The notes beneath the pieces are model-generated. The model ran no database searches and was not told where the DNA came from. It saw only the letters and a program-made list of their open reading frames with translations. Of a stretch of DNA of 64,000 nt, positions 44,442-53,746 are shown in pieces; within the stretch, counting starts at the first letter, position 1; every line of letters starts with the position of its first letter. Source of the stretch: Mariniphaga sp041684965 (GTDB taxonomy: Bacteria; Bacteroidota; Bacteroidia; Bacteroidales; Prolixibacteraceae); assembly GCA_041684965.1 (NCBI GenBank), contig JAWLGR010000003.1:296716-360715 (forward strand), given 5' to 3'. Position numbers and translations under genes: made by a program.

Positions 44442-45494
44442 TTAATTTACTACTTCAACAGGCACACCATCAAGCAATCGTGACTGCCCTGTTATGACTA
44501 CCCGGTCGCCGGGATTTAACTCATCTGAAAATACTTCTACCTGGTCATCATAACGTTTACCTATAGTTACTGAAATGCGACGGGCAATACCATTATCCTC
44601 CACAAAAAGGTAACGATTATTTGAACCCTGCAATTTAAGCACTGCCATAGAAGGCAAAAGAATTGCCTCTTCCTGATCCAAATCAAAACGAACGCGGGCA
44701 AACATGCCTGGTCTTAAAAGTCCTTCACGATTATTAATCAACACTTCAACATTCAAAGTACGGTTTATAGGATCAATGGTGGGATGGATACGATCAATCT
44801 TTCCTGCAAAGTTTTTATTTGAAATTGCATCTATCTTTACTGTGGCCTCCATTCCTTTTTTTATATGTTGGAAATACCCTTCCGAAATAGAAACCAAAAC
44901 TTTTAGCTGGTCGATTTGCACCAATGAAAGCACAGCAGCTTTTCCGGCAGGAGTATTCGGAGCTCCGGAAAACATTTCCCCAGGTTCATAATACCGGCCG
45001 GAAACCAATCCGTTGAAAGGAGCATTCAGACTGACATTGTCAGTCAAAAACCCCACATTCGATTTGGCAACTTCATATTGGGTTTGCAGTTGATCGTATT
45101 GTTGCTGTGCAATGCTTCCATATTTTGCCAGAGTATCTAGCCGCCTGAAGTCCGTTTCAAGATTTTTAAGCTGTATCTCTGCCTGACGTAATTGTGTACG
45201 ATCCATTTCAAAAAGTATGGAACCTTTGGTCACTCTATCGCCCACTTTAGCATGAATACTTTCAATCCTACCCGGAGAAGCAGGAGCAAGATGCACTTCC
45301 TCATATGCTTCCAACGTGGCAGGATATTCAACTGTGCGGGCTACGACCTGCAGTTGTAGTTCCATTACCTCCACTACTTCTTTTCGTCGGTGCTCTGTCT
45401 CTGTAGTTTGTTCATTCTGGCTGCCCGTAGAACAGGAATAAACCAAGGTAGCTGCCAGGGCCCAAGCCACTAAATAAAATATTTTTTGATTCAT
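44442..45494 (-). CDS. RND efflux periplasmic adaptor (membrane fusion protein)
   Basis: A 350-residue adaptor that joins the pump to TolC. The N-terminus has a lipoprotein signal with the lipobox VYSCSTG, so it is tethered to the inner membrane. The lipoyl halves (APASPGRIESIHAKVGDRV and DNVSLNAPFNGLVSG) flank a short coiled hairpin (QLKNLETDFRRLDTLAKYG). A barrel and a membrane-proximal domain follow to the C-terminus (NPGDRVVITGQSRLLDG). It lies between the permease and the TolC genes. Confidence 0.93.
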   Translation of the reverse strand: MNQKIFYLVAWALAATLVYSCSTGSQNEQTTETEHRRKEVVEVMELQLQVVARTVEYPATLEAYEEVHLAPASPGRIESIHAKVGDRVTKGSILFEMDRTQLRQAEIQLKNLETDFRRLDTLAKYGSIAQQQYDQLQTQYEVAKSNVGFLTDNVSLNAPFNGLVSGRYYEPGEMFSGAPNTPAGKAAVLSLVQIDQLKVLVSISEGYFQHIKKGMEATVKIDAISNKNFAGKIDRIHPTIDPINRTLNVEVLINNREGLLRPGMFARVRFDLDQEEAILLPSMAVLKLQGSNNRYLFVEDNGIARRISVTIGKRYDDQVEVFSDELNPGDRVVITGQSRLLDGVPVEVVN

Positions 45495-45504
45495 ATTTGT
45501 AGTT

Positions 45505-46809
45505 TTAATTGCTCAATATTTTTCCAACTAATGTATTCAAGGCATTCTGTGACTGAAGCACCTCCAGCATGGAAGACAGGTATGCCGATTCTGCCTGAAG
45601 ATAGTTGCTGTCAGCAGTTGACAGTTCAAGACTTGAGATCATCCCCTGCTCATATTTACGGCGAAGGTTCAGATAAACTTCCCGTGATACCTGTACATTC
45701 TTCTCCTGCGTTTCATAATTCTCAATGGCATTTTTCATATTAAACTGCAATTGCCGGAACTGAATTTCAAGCTGCTCCTCAAGCAGGGCTTTATTATTCC
45801 GCGCTGCTTCCAATTCAATTTTAGCCTGCCTTACACGTGAACGACGCTCTCCACTTGAAAAAACCGGAATGTTTAATTGGAGTCCTACAATGTGAGGGGG
45901 AGACATATCGAAAGCGGGTTTTAATAATTTGTAGGTATAATTGTAGAACCCGGATAATGTTGGAAGGTAAGCCGCCTTCTGCAAATCAATCTGCTTTTCG
46001 GTTAATTCTTCCTGCATCACCACCATTTGAAAATCAATATTTTGTTCTACAGCTAATTCGTCAATCATGCCTGCCTCCAGTTCTGTTTGAATCAAATCTG
46101 AAAGATTTTGGGTAAGTTCCAATTTGGTATCAGCCGTAACCCCCAATTGCACACGCATCAGGTTTTCAGCCATCTCAAGTTGCCGTTCAGCAGTACGGAC
46201 TGCATTACTAAGCGAATTGACCTGAATTGAAAGCTGATCAAGTTCCACCTTCTCCATCATACCAACCCTTACCAATGGCTCAGTTTTTTGGTATATCTCC
46301 TGAAGATTACTCCTGTTATTGTTCAGAATTTCCAGTGATTCACGGGAGATAAGCACAAGTTGATATCCTTCCACCACCTGACTTATTACTTCCAGTTCGG
46401 TTTTTTCCTTGTTCTTTTGTGAAAGTTTATTTGCAAGCTTCGCCATTTGAACACCAACAATATAGCTCCCGTTAAAGAGAAGCTGCCCGACCTGCAGATT
46501 GAAATTGCTGGTTGGTTTAATTGGAATTTCCGTAGGAGGCAAATTTTCATCAAACTGGATGCTGATAGCTGCACCCATAGCATTTGAATAATCGGCACTT
46601 GCATTAACCTGTGGTAATCCTGCAGCAATGGCTTGCCAGATTTGCTCCTGTGACTGATCTACTTCATACCCTGAACCAATGATTGTACGGTTATAGGCAA
46701 GTGCCTGTTTTTTGGCAGATTCCAAATCAAGGGATAATTTCTCCTGTGCATGTAGTGTACCGACAAATAAACCTGCCAAAAACAGTAATATTATTTTAAT
46801 TCTTTCCAT
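45505..46809 (-). CDS. TolC-family outer-membrane channel
   Basis: A 434-residue protein with a signal peptide (about residues 1-21) and the two OEP repeats. LDLESAKKQALAYN starts the first, followed by long amphipathic helices with heptads, and SLSNAVRTAERQLEMAENLM and LLEEQLEIQFRQL lie in the periplasmic tunnel. It should trimerise and form the outer-membrane exit for the RND pump. It is the second gene of the operon, after the tetR-type gene. Confidence 0.93.
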   Translation of the reverse strand: MERIKIILLFLAGLFVGTLHAQEKLSLDLESAKKQALAYNRTIIGSGYEVDQSQEQIWQAIAAGLPQVNASADYSNAMGAAISIQFDENLPPTEIPIKPTSNFNLQVGQLLFNGSYIVGVQMAKLANKLSQKNKEKTELEVISQVVEGYQLVLISRESLEILNNNRSNLQEIYQKTEPLVRVGMMEKVELDQLSIQVNSLSNAVRTAERQLEMAENLMRVQLGVTADTKLELTQNLSDLIQTELEAGMIDELAVEQNIDFQMVVMQEELTEKQIDLQKAAYLPTLSGFYNYTYKLLKPAFDMSPPHIVGLQLNIPVFSSGERRSRVRQAKIELEAARNNKALLEEQLEIQFRQLQFNMKNAIENYETQEKNVQVSREVYLNLRRKYEQGMISSLELSTADSNYLQAESAYLSSMLEVLQSQNALNTLVGKILSN

Positions 46810-46852
46810 TATTCATTCATCTATTATTTTCTGTCTGAAACTATTCTAAACA

Positions 46853-47452
46853 TTATTCGATCAATTTATCTATAAAATCAATTCCACGGGAAGTGGAAAT
46901 CCCCCGCATAAAATTTATTACCAAATTCTTGAAAACTTCTGCATGATTAAACTCTTCACGGGGAAATATTTTTTCATCTGAGATAAGATTCATCTGTTCA
47001 TGAAAAAGCTTGGACACTATTGGTATATTGATGTCCTTTCTAAAAAACCCTTCGTCCTGTCCATCATGAAGCAATTTATGAGTAAGATTATGACTGGTTC
47101 TAATATTTTCTTCATGGATTGCCCGGGCTAAACCGGGATAAAATTTCTTCAAATCGGAAAAGAAGACCGGATTAATGGAGTTCATCACTTTGATACCTTC
47201 CTGCATGAACATAAAAATTGTTTCTATGACATTTCCGGCTCCTGAAATCAACTCATTATTTTTCTTTTTCTGTTTTCTGGAAAGTTCTTTCAGACATACC
47301 TCAACCAATTCTGTTTTGTCTTTAAATATTTCGTAGACAGTACGTTTAGAAATACCAAGCGCAACAGCAATCTCATTCATGGTTACATTTCGTATACCAT
47401 ACCGAAAAAATTGCCTTGTAGCTTCTTCTATTATTCGATCGTATTGTTCCAT
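46853..47452 (-). CDS. TetR/AcrR-family regulator of the efflux operon
   Basis: A 199-residue one-component regulator. The N-terminal helix-turn-helix (residues 6-52) shows IIEEATRQFFRYGIRNVTMN and IAVALGISKRTVYEIFKDK. The ligand-binding C-terminal domain is divergent, as usual. It is the first gene of the RND cluster on the same strand and probably represses its own operon in response to a pump substrate; this is inferred from position. The downstream gap to tolC is 43 bases. Confidence 0.9.
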   Translation of the reverse strand: MEQYDRIIEEATRQFFRYGIRNVTMNEIAVALGISKRTVYEIFKDKTELVEVCLKELSRKQKKKNNELISGAGNVIETIFMFMQEGIKVMNSINPVFFSDLKKFYPGLARAIHEENIRTSHNLTHKLLHDGQDEGFFRKDINIPIVSKLFHEQMNLISDEKIFPREEFNHAEVFKNLVINFMRGISTSRGIDFIDKLIE

Positions 47453-47469
47453 TTTTTATATTTAAGCTG

Positions 47470-47477
47470 CAAATATA
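47470..47477 (-). promoter_or_regulatory. -7 box of the tetR-RND operon
   Basis: On the minus strand TATATTTG matches TAnnTTTG and lies 17 bases before the tetR ATG. The -33 region has only a poor TTT. A TetR operator is expected to overlap it, but no clear palindrome stands out. Confidence 0.5.
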
Positions 47478-47673
47478 GGGGAAAACTTAAAAAACGTTTC
47501 AGGTTTTCTGGGATTTATAATTAATTAACTATAATTTTAAATCTTGAAGTATGCAAAAAGTTATCCTGCATAAAGAATATAATCCTTTGTGCATTGTTAA
47601 AATAATAAACTAAACAAATAGATGTTTCACAGAGTTATTAATACTAGATTTATAAACGAGTAACAGTAACTGA

Positions 47674-48858
47674 ATGAATCTACCAAAAAACAGAAAAGAC
47701 GATTACTCGGATGATGCCATCCGAAAGCGTATTGAATTTTTACATAGCCTTAACGGGAATAAGTTAACTCATATAACACAAAGCAATGTTGATCCAAAAC
47801 TGACAAAAGGTAACATTGAAAATATTATAGGGTTTACTCAGGTTCCTGTTGGTGTAATCGGGCCGCTGAAAGTAAACGGAGAGCATGCCGAGGGTGAATT
47901 TTATGTGCCCTTAAGTACTACCGAAGGAGCACTTATTTCTTCATTTAACCGGGGAGCGAGGGTAATTACCCTTTCAGGCGGTGCAAATGTAGCAGTAGTG
48001 CGGGACAGCATCCAACGGGCACCTTTTTTCGAGCTGGAAAACCTGCTTAGGGCTCGTGAATTTGTAAAATGGATAGAGAAAAAATTTCTCTGGCTGCAAC
48101 AAATTGCCCAAACTACTACCAACAATGGAAAATTATTGAGTTATCATGCATTTATCCAGGGGAAGGTAGTTTTTCTGAGGTTTAACTTTTCAACGGGGGA
48201 TGCCATGGGGATGAACATGGTCACCAAAGCAACCCAAGAAGTTTGCAAATACATTGCAGGTCATTTCCCTATTGTCAGATATTCACTAGAAAGCAATATG
48301 GCGGTGGATAAAAAACCGGCTCATATTAACAGTATATTAGGCAGAGGAAAAACTGTTTCTTCAGAAGTTGTCGTAAAAAAGAATATTCTTTCCAAATTCC
48401 TTCATACAACTGCAAAAGAAATAGAAAAATCATATCACCAGCAGGTATTAGGTGGTATTCTCGCAGGTGCATTAGGGGCAAACGGGCATTATGCAAACGG
48501 AATAGCCGCATTGTTTCTTGCCTGCGGTCAAGATTTGGCAAACATCAGTGAATCATGTGTAGGATACACCAGTCTTGAAGCCATTGACGGTGATTTATAC
48601 ATAGCAGTAAACCTGCCCTCACTGGTTGTAGGGACGGTTGGAGGAGGTGTTTCCCTGCCAACACAGAGAGAATGCCTTGAAATTATGGGATGCTACGGAA
48701 CAGGAAAAAGTAAAAAGTTTGCTGAAATAGTAGCTGCCACTGCACTTGCCGGAGAAATTTCATTAGCTGCTTCTATTGTTGCAGGTGATTTTGTTTCTGC
48801 ACATGAGAAATACGGAAGAAACAAACCCCAACAGGATGTTCCACAAGTCCGAAATTAA
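47674..48858 (+). CDS. Hydroxymethylglutaryl-CoA reductase, class I-like
   Basis: A 394-residue NADPH-type reductase giving mevalonate from HMG-CoA. Signature blocks are ENIIGFTQVPVGVIGPL, STTEGALISSFNRG with the catalytic E84, GDAMGMN (175-181), DKKPAHIN with K213/K214, ACGQD with D287, and the final H377 in GDFVSAHEKYGRNK. The motif wording is nearer the biosynthetic class I than the degradative class II. There is no membrane domain. Other mevalonate genes are not in the window. It precedes a CDP-alcohol transferase remnant on the same strand. Confidence 0.9.
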   Translation: MNLPKNRKDDYSDDAIRKRIEFLHSLNGNKLTHITQSNVDPKLTKGNIENIIGFTQVPVGVIGPLKVNGEHAEGEFYVPLSTTEGALISSFNRGARVITLSGGANVAVVRDSIQRAPFFELENLLRAREFVKWIEKKFLWLQQIAQTTTNNGKLLSYHAFIQGKVVFLRFNFSTGDAMGMNMVTKATQEVCKYIAGHFPIVRYSLESNMAVDKKPAHINSILGRGKTVSSEVVVKKNILSKFLHTTAKEIEKSYHQQVLGGILAGALGANGHYANGIAALFLACGQDLANISESCVGYTSLEAIDGDLYIAVNLPSLVVGTVGGGVSLPTQRECLEIMGCYGTGKSKKFAEIVAATALAGEISLAASIVAGDFVSAHEKYGRNKPQQDVPQVRN

Positions 48859-48866
48859 GTGTAATA

Positions 48867-49429
48867 ATGATTCAAGGGGAAAACAGAATTAAAATTTATT
48901 TGTACTGCCTAATCTCCTGTCAATCTACCGGATAGTTTCCAACAAGGAACTGATTTTCACACTTCTCATTATTGCCAATTTTATTACTGACATTCTCGAC
49001 GGTTTTTTAGCGCGGAGATTAGATATCCGCACAGAAACAGGTGCAAGAATTGATTCAATGGGAGACAATCTGACGTATGTTCTGGCAATTACCGGAATTT
49101 TGATGTTCAAAAGTGAAGAAATTTACCCACATCTTTTTAGTTTTTTTACATTTATTGCACTAGCTGTAGTTATGAACATCATGTCGCTCATTAAATTCAA
49201 ACGATTCTCCAGCTTTCATTTATTCTCCTTTAAATTTGGAGGATACATTCAGGGACTCTTTTTTATCACTCTCTTTTTCCTTGGCTTCTTTGAAATCTTC
49301 TACTATATAATGATTTTCTGGGCAATCTTTTCCTGCCTGGAACACATTGTTATTCAACTTTTAATTCCTGAAATGAGATCGGATATTAAAGGGATTTACT
49401 GGGTATTAAAGAAACAGCAGCGGATATAA
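48867..49429 (+). pseudogene. CDP-alcohol phosphatidyltransferase, frame broken near the start
   Basis: The frame ending at 49429 carries the complete CDP-alcohol transferase motif: DGFLAR (49003 onward), then G, then D and D in RIDSMGDN, with several membrane segments after it. Reading upstream in that frame gives LPNLLSIYRIV, the family N-terminus, but a TAA at 48890 and no ATG, GTG or TTG. A start at 48867 in another frame gives MIQGENRIKIYL, which joins perfectly if one base is added near 48902. About a dozen residues usual after YRI also seem missing. This reads as a damaged or mis-sequenced gene; a CTG start at 48905 is less likely. It would transfer a phosphatidyl group to an alcohol at the inner membrane. 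Confidence 0.65.
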
Positions 49430-49430
49430 T

Positions 49431-49453
49431 AAAAAGGTATTAACCTTTTTTTT
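49431..49453. terminator. Bidirectional terminator between converging genes
   Basis: AAAAAGGT (49431-49438) and ACCTTTTT (49443-49450) form an 8-bp stem with a 4-base loop, flanked by A and T runs so that it works on both strands. It overlaps the stop codon of the methyltransferase gene. Confidence 0.75.
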
Positions 49454-50339
49454 CAAAAACATAAATTACCGAACTTCCTCTGTCTTTACCTGTCAGGCTA
49501 ATGAGCCAGGAGATTTTTCCAAACAACAATCCTTTGAAAAATGGGAAATTTGAATTTTTATATTTTTCACTCAGAATCGAAACATAAAAAGAATCGAATG
49601 GCATGTTATGATTGCTTTCTAAACTAAATCCATGTTTGTCTCCTAAAAGTCTCATCTGCATAGGAGCGAAATGCCAAAGATGCCTGGGGACATCCCATGC
49701 TGCCCAGTACTCTCTGTAATGTCTTGCATCGTAAGATGCCCGGTTAGGGAGTGCTATAATCAGTTTCCCTCCGTTTTTTAATAAACGATGAAAAGCATCC
49801 ATATAATCATTCAACCTGTGAATGTGTTCGAGCACATGCCATAAAGTAATTGCATCAAAACTTTTTTCTTTAAAGGCAAACAGTTCGCTGGAAGGTTTTA
49901 ATTGAAGCTTAAATTTTTTTTTAGCAAATTTTCGGGCATCAGGGCTTTTTTCCGTGCCGGTAACCTGCCACCCCCGCTGTTTCATTTCTCGTAAAAAAAA
50001 TCCGGTACCTGCTCCTACATCCAGCAAATCACCCTTCTGTTTGCGGGTAATTTTTTCAACAAGATTTCTTTTCCTTCTGAGCATGTACTTGCGTACCAAA
50101 TGATACAATGCATTTATGAATCCTTTCCCGGTATTGGAATGTGAAATATAGTCTTCTGACTGGTAATACCTTCCGATTTGTTCTTCATCCTTTGAATTAA
50201 AAGTAAATTTCAACCCGCAACCGGTACACTGCCTTATCTCGAACTCTTCGCCCGAAACAAAGAAATCAGTGGTGGTTAAAAAAGGCGAAAATTGGTTATT
50301 ATCACATACCGGGCATTTATCAATTACAAATTCTGACAT
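49440..50339 (-). CDS. Class I SAM-dependent methyltransferase with N-terminal zinc ribbon
   Basis: A 299-residue protein. A C4 ribbon lies at the N-terminus (CPVCDN and CTGCGLKF), followed by a Rossmann methyltransferase: LLDVGAGTGFFLREM (SAM site), FDAITLWHVLEHI, and LIIALPNRAS. This architecture (Methyltransf_23 type) is common near surface sugar or cell-envelope genes; the substrate is unknown. It lies only six bases after the SIMPL-domain gene on the same strand, so they may be one transcript. Confidence 0.85.
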   Translation of the reverse strand: MSEFVIDKCPVCDNNQFSPFLTTTDFFVSGEEFEIRQCTGCGLKFTFNSKDEEQIGRYYQSEDYISHSNTGKGFINALYHLVRKYMLRRKRNLVEKITRKQKGDLLDVGAGTGFFLREMKQRGWQVTGTEKSPDARKFAKKKFKLQLKPSSELFAFKEKSFDAITLWHVLEHIHRLNDYMDAFHRLLKNGGKLIIALPNRASYDARHYREYWAAWDVPRHLWHFAPMQMRLLGDKHGFSLESNHNMPFDSFYVSILSEKYKNSNFPFFKGLLFGKISWLISLTGKDRGSSVIYVFEKKG

Positions 50340-50345
50340 TGATTT

Positions 50346-51041
50346 TTATTTAATTCTAAATTTGGCATCAACCTGGTAGGATATGGTAATTTTCTGCACC
50401 TGCCCTATACTTTCCGGTCCGGTATCAGCAGCCAGCATTCTGCTTTCACCCATAAAAGGCCTCACATAACCATCGGGTACTTCCGAAACGGAAAGCACTT
50501 CCCCCAATTCTTCACCAAGGCTTTCAAGCATCCAGGCTGCTTTTTCACGGGCATTTTTGAGAGCATCCGTTTTTACCTGCCTTCTGATGGCATCTATGTC
50601 AGAATGATCGAAACTGCCAATATTCATGTTCCTGATGCCTTTTGCATCAAGCAGTGAAATAAGCTGATTAACTTTTGAAAAGTCGGTCAACTTAACTTCA
50701 AGCTGTTTGCTAAATAGAAATTCCTTCCCCTGCTCCCGCCAGTAATTCCCTATGCTCCCAACACGTACATCTTCTTTACTGATACCAGCCTTTCGCAGAC
50801 TTTTAATTACAGAATCCTCAATTTTTTCCAATGGCACTTTCGTTCTGTAATCTTTTGGTTCCTTTTTCTTCTCAAATTCCTCCTCCCAATATTCCTGGAT
50901 ACCTATATAAAGCATCATTTCGTTGGGATCAACTTCTTTTTCTGCACTACCTCTCACTTCAATATACCGGACATGGCCCCCTTCCTGAGCAGAAATGGTG
51001 AGGGTTATTACAGCCAGTATCAGAAAAGCAATACTTTTCAT
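50346..51041 (-). CDS. SIMPL-domain (DUF541) periplasmic protein
   Basis: A 231-residue protein with a signal peptide (about 1-18, cut after TISA). The SIMPL/DUF541 pattern is visible: RYIEVRGSAEKEVDPNEMML, then the central KTDALKNAREKAAWMLESLG and a GEVLSVSEVP block. Family members form periplasmic oligomers with a role in stress tolerance, but the exact function is not known. It lies between queA and the methyltransferase on the minus strand. Confidence 0.85.
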   Translation of the reverse strand: MKSIAFLILAVITLTISAQEGGHVRYIEVRGSAEKEVDPNEMMLYIGIQEYWEEEFEKKKEPKDYRTKVPLEKIEDSVIKSLRKAGISKEDVRVGSIGNYWREQGKEFLFSKQLEVKLTDFSKVNQLISLLDAKGIRNMNIGSFDHSDIDAIRRQVKTDALKNAREKAAWMLESLGEELGEVLSVSEVPDGYVRPFMGESRMLAADTGPESIGQVQKITISYQVDAKFRIK

Positions 51042-51064
51042 AGATAATTATACAATTCCTGAAT

Positions 51065-52114
51065 TTATATTATCAACATCGCATCGCCATAGGTTCCAAA
51101 ACGGTAGTCATTTTTCATTGCCACATCGTATGCTTCCATAACAAAATCATAACCACCAAAGGCTGCAACCATCATTAACAATGTAGAATAGGGTAAATGA
51201 AAATTGGTCACCATCCGGTTGGCAACACTGAACTCATACGGTGGAAATAAAAATTTATTTGTCCACCCCTCAAATGGTTTTAAAAAACCCTGTGTTGAGA
51301 CAGAACTTTCAAGTGTACGCATAACTGTAGTCCCGACAGCACAAATATTCTTCCGCAATGTTTTTGCATGATTAACCTTTTCACAGGCTTCATCACGTAT
51401 CCATATCTGTTCTGAATCCATTTTATGTTTGGTAAGATCCTCTACATCCACACTCCTGAAATTGCCCAAACCCACATGCAGTGTAACGTATGCAAACTCG
51501 GCACCCTTTATTTCCAGGCGTTTCAGCAATTCCCTGCTGAAATGGAGTCCGGCAGTAGGTGCAGCCACTGCCCCTTCATGTTTTGCATAAATTGTCTGGT
51601 ACCTGTCTTTGTCTTCCGGAACTACAGGTCGGTTAATAAATTTAGGCAATGGGGTTTGACCCAGGTTGTACAATGTTTTTTTAAATTCATCGTATGTTCC
51701 ATCAAACAAAAACCTCAATGTGCGGCCTCTAGAGGTTGTATTGTCTATTACTTCGGCCACAAGCATATCGTCTTCGCCAAAATATAGTTTATTACCGATA
51801 CGTATTTTTCTTGCCGGATCAACCAGAACATCCCATAACCTCATCTCACGATTCAGCTCCCTCAGCAGAAAAACCTCGATTTCCGCACCTGTCTTTTCTT
51901 TGTTCCCATACAACCGAGCAGGAAAAACTTTGGTATCATTAAATACAAATACATCTCCATCATAAAAATAATCTACAATGTCTTTAAATGTTTTGTGCTC
52001 AATAGTGCGGGTTGACCTGTCCAAAACCATTAATTTTGATTCATCCCTGTTGTAAGTCGGATGCAATGCTATTTTTTTTTCGTCTAAATCATACTTGAAT
52101 TTTGATAACTTCAT
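51065..52114 (-). CDS. queA: tRNA preQ1(34) S-adenosylmethionine ribosyltransferase-isomerase
   Basis: A 349-residue enzyme that adds the ribosyl part of SAM to preQ1 at the wobble base of tRNA, giving epoxyqueuosine. The N-terminus MKLSKFKYDLDEKKIALHP is standard. VFNDTKVFPARLYG, the EGAVAAPTAGLHFSRELL block, VTLHVGLGNFRSV and VTNFHLPYSTLLMMVAAF are complete. The ATG at 52114 is chosen; the frame from 52141 adds nine residues. It is in a minus-strand run with truB upstream. Confidence 0.95.
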   Translation of the reverse strand: MKLSKFKYDLDEKKIALHPTYNRDESKLMVLDRSTRTIEHKTFKDIVDYFYDGDVFVFNDTKVFPARLYGNKEKTGAEIEVFLLRELNREMRLWDVLVDPARKIRIGNKLYFGEDDMLVAEVIDNTTSRGRTLRFLFDGTYDEFKKTLYNLGQTPLPKFINRPVVPEDKDRYQTIYAKHEGAVAAPTAGLHFSRELLKRLEIKGAEFAYVTLHVGLGNFRSVDVEDLTKHKMDSEQIWIRDEACEKVNHAKTLRKNICAVGTTVMRTLESSVSTQGFLKPFEGWTNKFLFPPYEFSVANRMVTNFHLPYSTLLMMVAAFGGYDFVMEAYDVAMKNDYRFGTYGDAMLII

Positions 52115-52195
52115 GGACAGCTTTTTTAAAAAATAAACCAATAAATATTATACTTCTCGTCTTTAATTATAGAAATCCGTTCTACGAACAAAAAA

Positions 52196-52909
52196 TTAAT
52201 TTGTTACATAAGAATCCAGATTTTTTAAAAATAAATCTATACGTACCGCATCATTCACATCATATTCTCCAATCCGCGTTCTGCGTAACCCTGTTAAATA
52301 AGCACCACATCGCAATTCCTCTCCCAAATCGCGTGCAAGAGCTCTGATGTAAGTCCCTTTGCTGCAAACTATACGTATAACTGCAATAGGAGAGTTATAC
52401 GAAACCAGTTCTATTTTATGTATAACAATTTTTTTTGATTGAAGTTTCAATTCTTCTCCTTTACGGGCATAATCAAATGCTCTTTTCCCTTTTACTTTCA
52501 CAGCTGAAAACAGGGGCGGGACCTGATCCTGTTCACCCGCAAACTTTTTCAAGGTTTCTTCCAAAAGCTGCAATGTTACATGATTTACTTCATTCCAGCT
52601 GTTCTCTTCGGTTTCCAAATCAAAAGAAGGTGTAGTAGCACCAAGTTTTATGGTTGCCACATATTCCTTTTCTTTTTCCTGAAACGTTTCAATGAGTCTG
52701 GTGGATTTGCCCGTACAAAGAATCATCAACCCTGTAGCCAGTGGGTCAAGCGTTCCTGCATGACCTACCTTCATTTTCTTAATGCCCATTTTTCTGCATA
52801 AGGTATTTCGTACACGTTGAACCAAATCAAATGAAGTATACTGCAGTTCCTTATCAAATAATAAAACCTCACCTCCTAAAAAATCGTACGTTTTTTTTAG
52901 GTCAGACAT
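52196..52909 (-). CDS. truB: tRNA pseudouridine(55) synthase
   Basis: A 237-residue enzyme modifying U55 in the T loop of tRNA. The catalytic block is KVGHAGTLDPLATGLMIL, with the aspartate nucleophile. SFDLETEENS, VPPLFSAVKVKGKRAFDYAR and CSKGTYIRALARDLGEEL follow. The C-terminal PUA domain is short, common in this phylum. The ATG at 52909 follows a TTG in frame. It lies downstream of uppP, 40 bases away. Confidence 0.95.
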   Translation of the reverse strand: MSDLKKTYDFLGGEVLLFDKELQYTSFDLVQRVRNTLCRKMGIKKMKVGHAGTLDPLATGLMILCTGKSTRLIETFQEKEKEYVATIKLGATTPSFDLETEENSWNEVNHVTLQLLEETLKKFAGEQDQVPPLFSAVKVKGKRAFDYARKGEELKLQSKKIVIHKIELVSYNSPIAVIRIVCSKGTYIRALARDLGEELRCGAYLTGLRRTRIGEYDVNDAVRIDLFLKNLDSYVTN

Positions 52910-52949
52910 CAATAATGCTTTAATTAACAGTTATTTAACAAAAAAAGAA

Positions 52950-53732
52950 TCAGCCTGCAAAGATAGCAATTAACCCGATAACCAGGCAGTAAACAGCAAA
53001 ATAAATAATTTTGCCTTTCTTTACAACCTTAATCATCCATGAACATGCCAACAAACCTGCTATAAATGCTGAAGCGAATCCAATTATCAAAGGACCGGAT
53101 CCTATGCTTAATTCTTTTGAAAAATCACCACCCATAATATCAAGAAAAGCAGCCCCAAGGATAGGGACAAGAACCATAAGAAATGAGAACCGGGCTACTT
53201 CATCTTTTTTTGTTTTTAAAAGCAGCCCTGTCGCAATGGTTGCACCGCTACGGGAAATTCCGGGCATAACTGCCATTGCCTGGGCAATACCAATAACTAA
53301 TGCCCTGCCCCATGAAATTTCTGCATTTCCCTTTTTGGCAAAATGCGCAAAAGCCAGTAAACTGGCGGTTATCAATAACATACTGCCTACTAAAATAAGG
53401 TTTCCGGTAAAAAATTGTTCTATTTCTTCAGCAAAGAAAAGTCCCAGAATTACTACCGGAATAGATGAAAACAGGAGCTTAAAAATATACTGTGTCGACT
53501 CATTCCACTGAAAGGCTAATAAATCGGCCAAAAGGTTTATAATATCTTTCCGGAATACAACCAGCGTACTTAATACAGTTGCTACGTGCACAACCACAGC
53601 AAACAACAGATTGCTTTCGGTTTTTACTCCTAGTAATGCATGTCCGATTTCAAGATGCCCGCTTGAACTAACGGGCAAAAATTCTGTTAGTCCCTGGAGT
53701 AAACCAAGGATGAGCGCCTGAATTTCATTCAT
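52950..53732 (-). CDS. uppP: Undecaprenyl-diphosphatase (UppP/BacA)
   Basis: A 260-residue integral membrane enzyme recycling undecaprenyl pyrophosphate at the periplasmic face, so that lipid carrier returns to peptidoglycan and LPS synthesis. The catalytic motifs are LQGLTEFLPVSSSGHLEIG and MAVMPGISRSGATIATGL; about eight membrane segments are visible. It forms part of a conserved run with DUF3098 and ftsX upstream, 14 bases from the former. Confidence 0.95.
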   Translation of the reverse strand: MNEIQALILGLLQGLTEFLPVSSSGHLEIGHALLGVKTESNLLFAVVVHVATVLSTLVVFRKDIINLLADLLAFQWNESTQYIFKLLFSSIPVVILGLFFAEEIEQFFTGNLILVGSMLLITASLLAFAHFAKKGNAEISWGRALVIGIAQAMAVMPGISRSGATIATGLLLKTKKDEVARFSFLMVLVPILGAAFLDIMGGDFSKELSIGSGPLIIGFASAFIAGLLACSWMIKVVKKGKIIYFAVYCLVIGLIAIFAG

Positions 53733-53746
53733 ACAAAAAAATAGAT

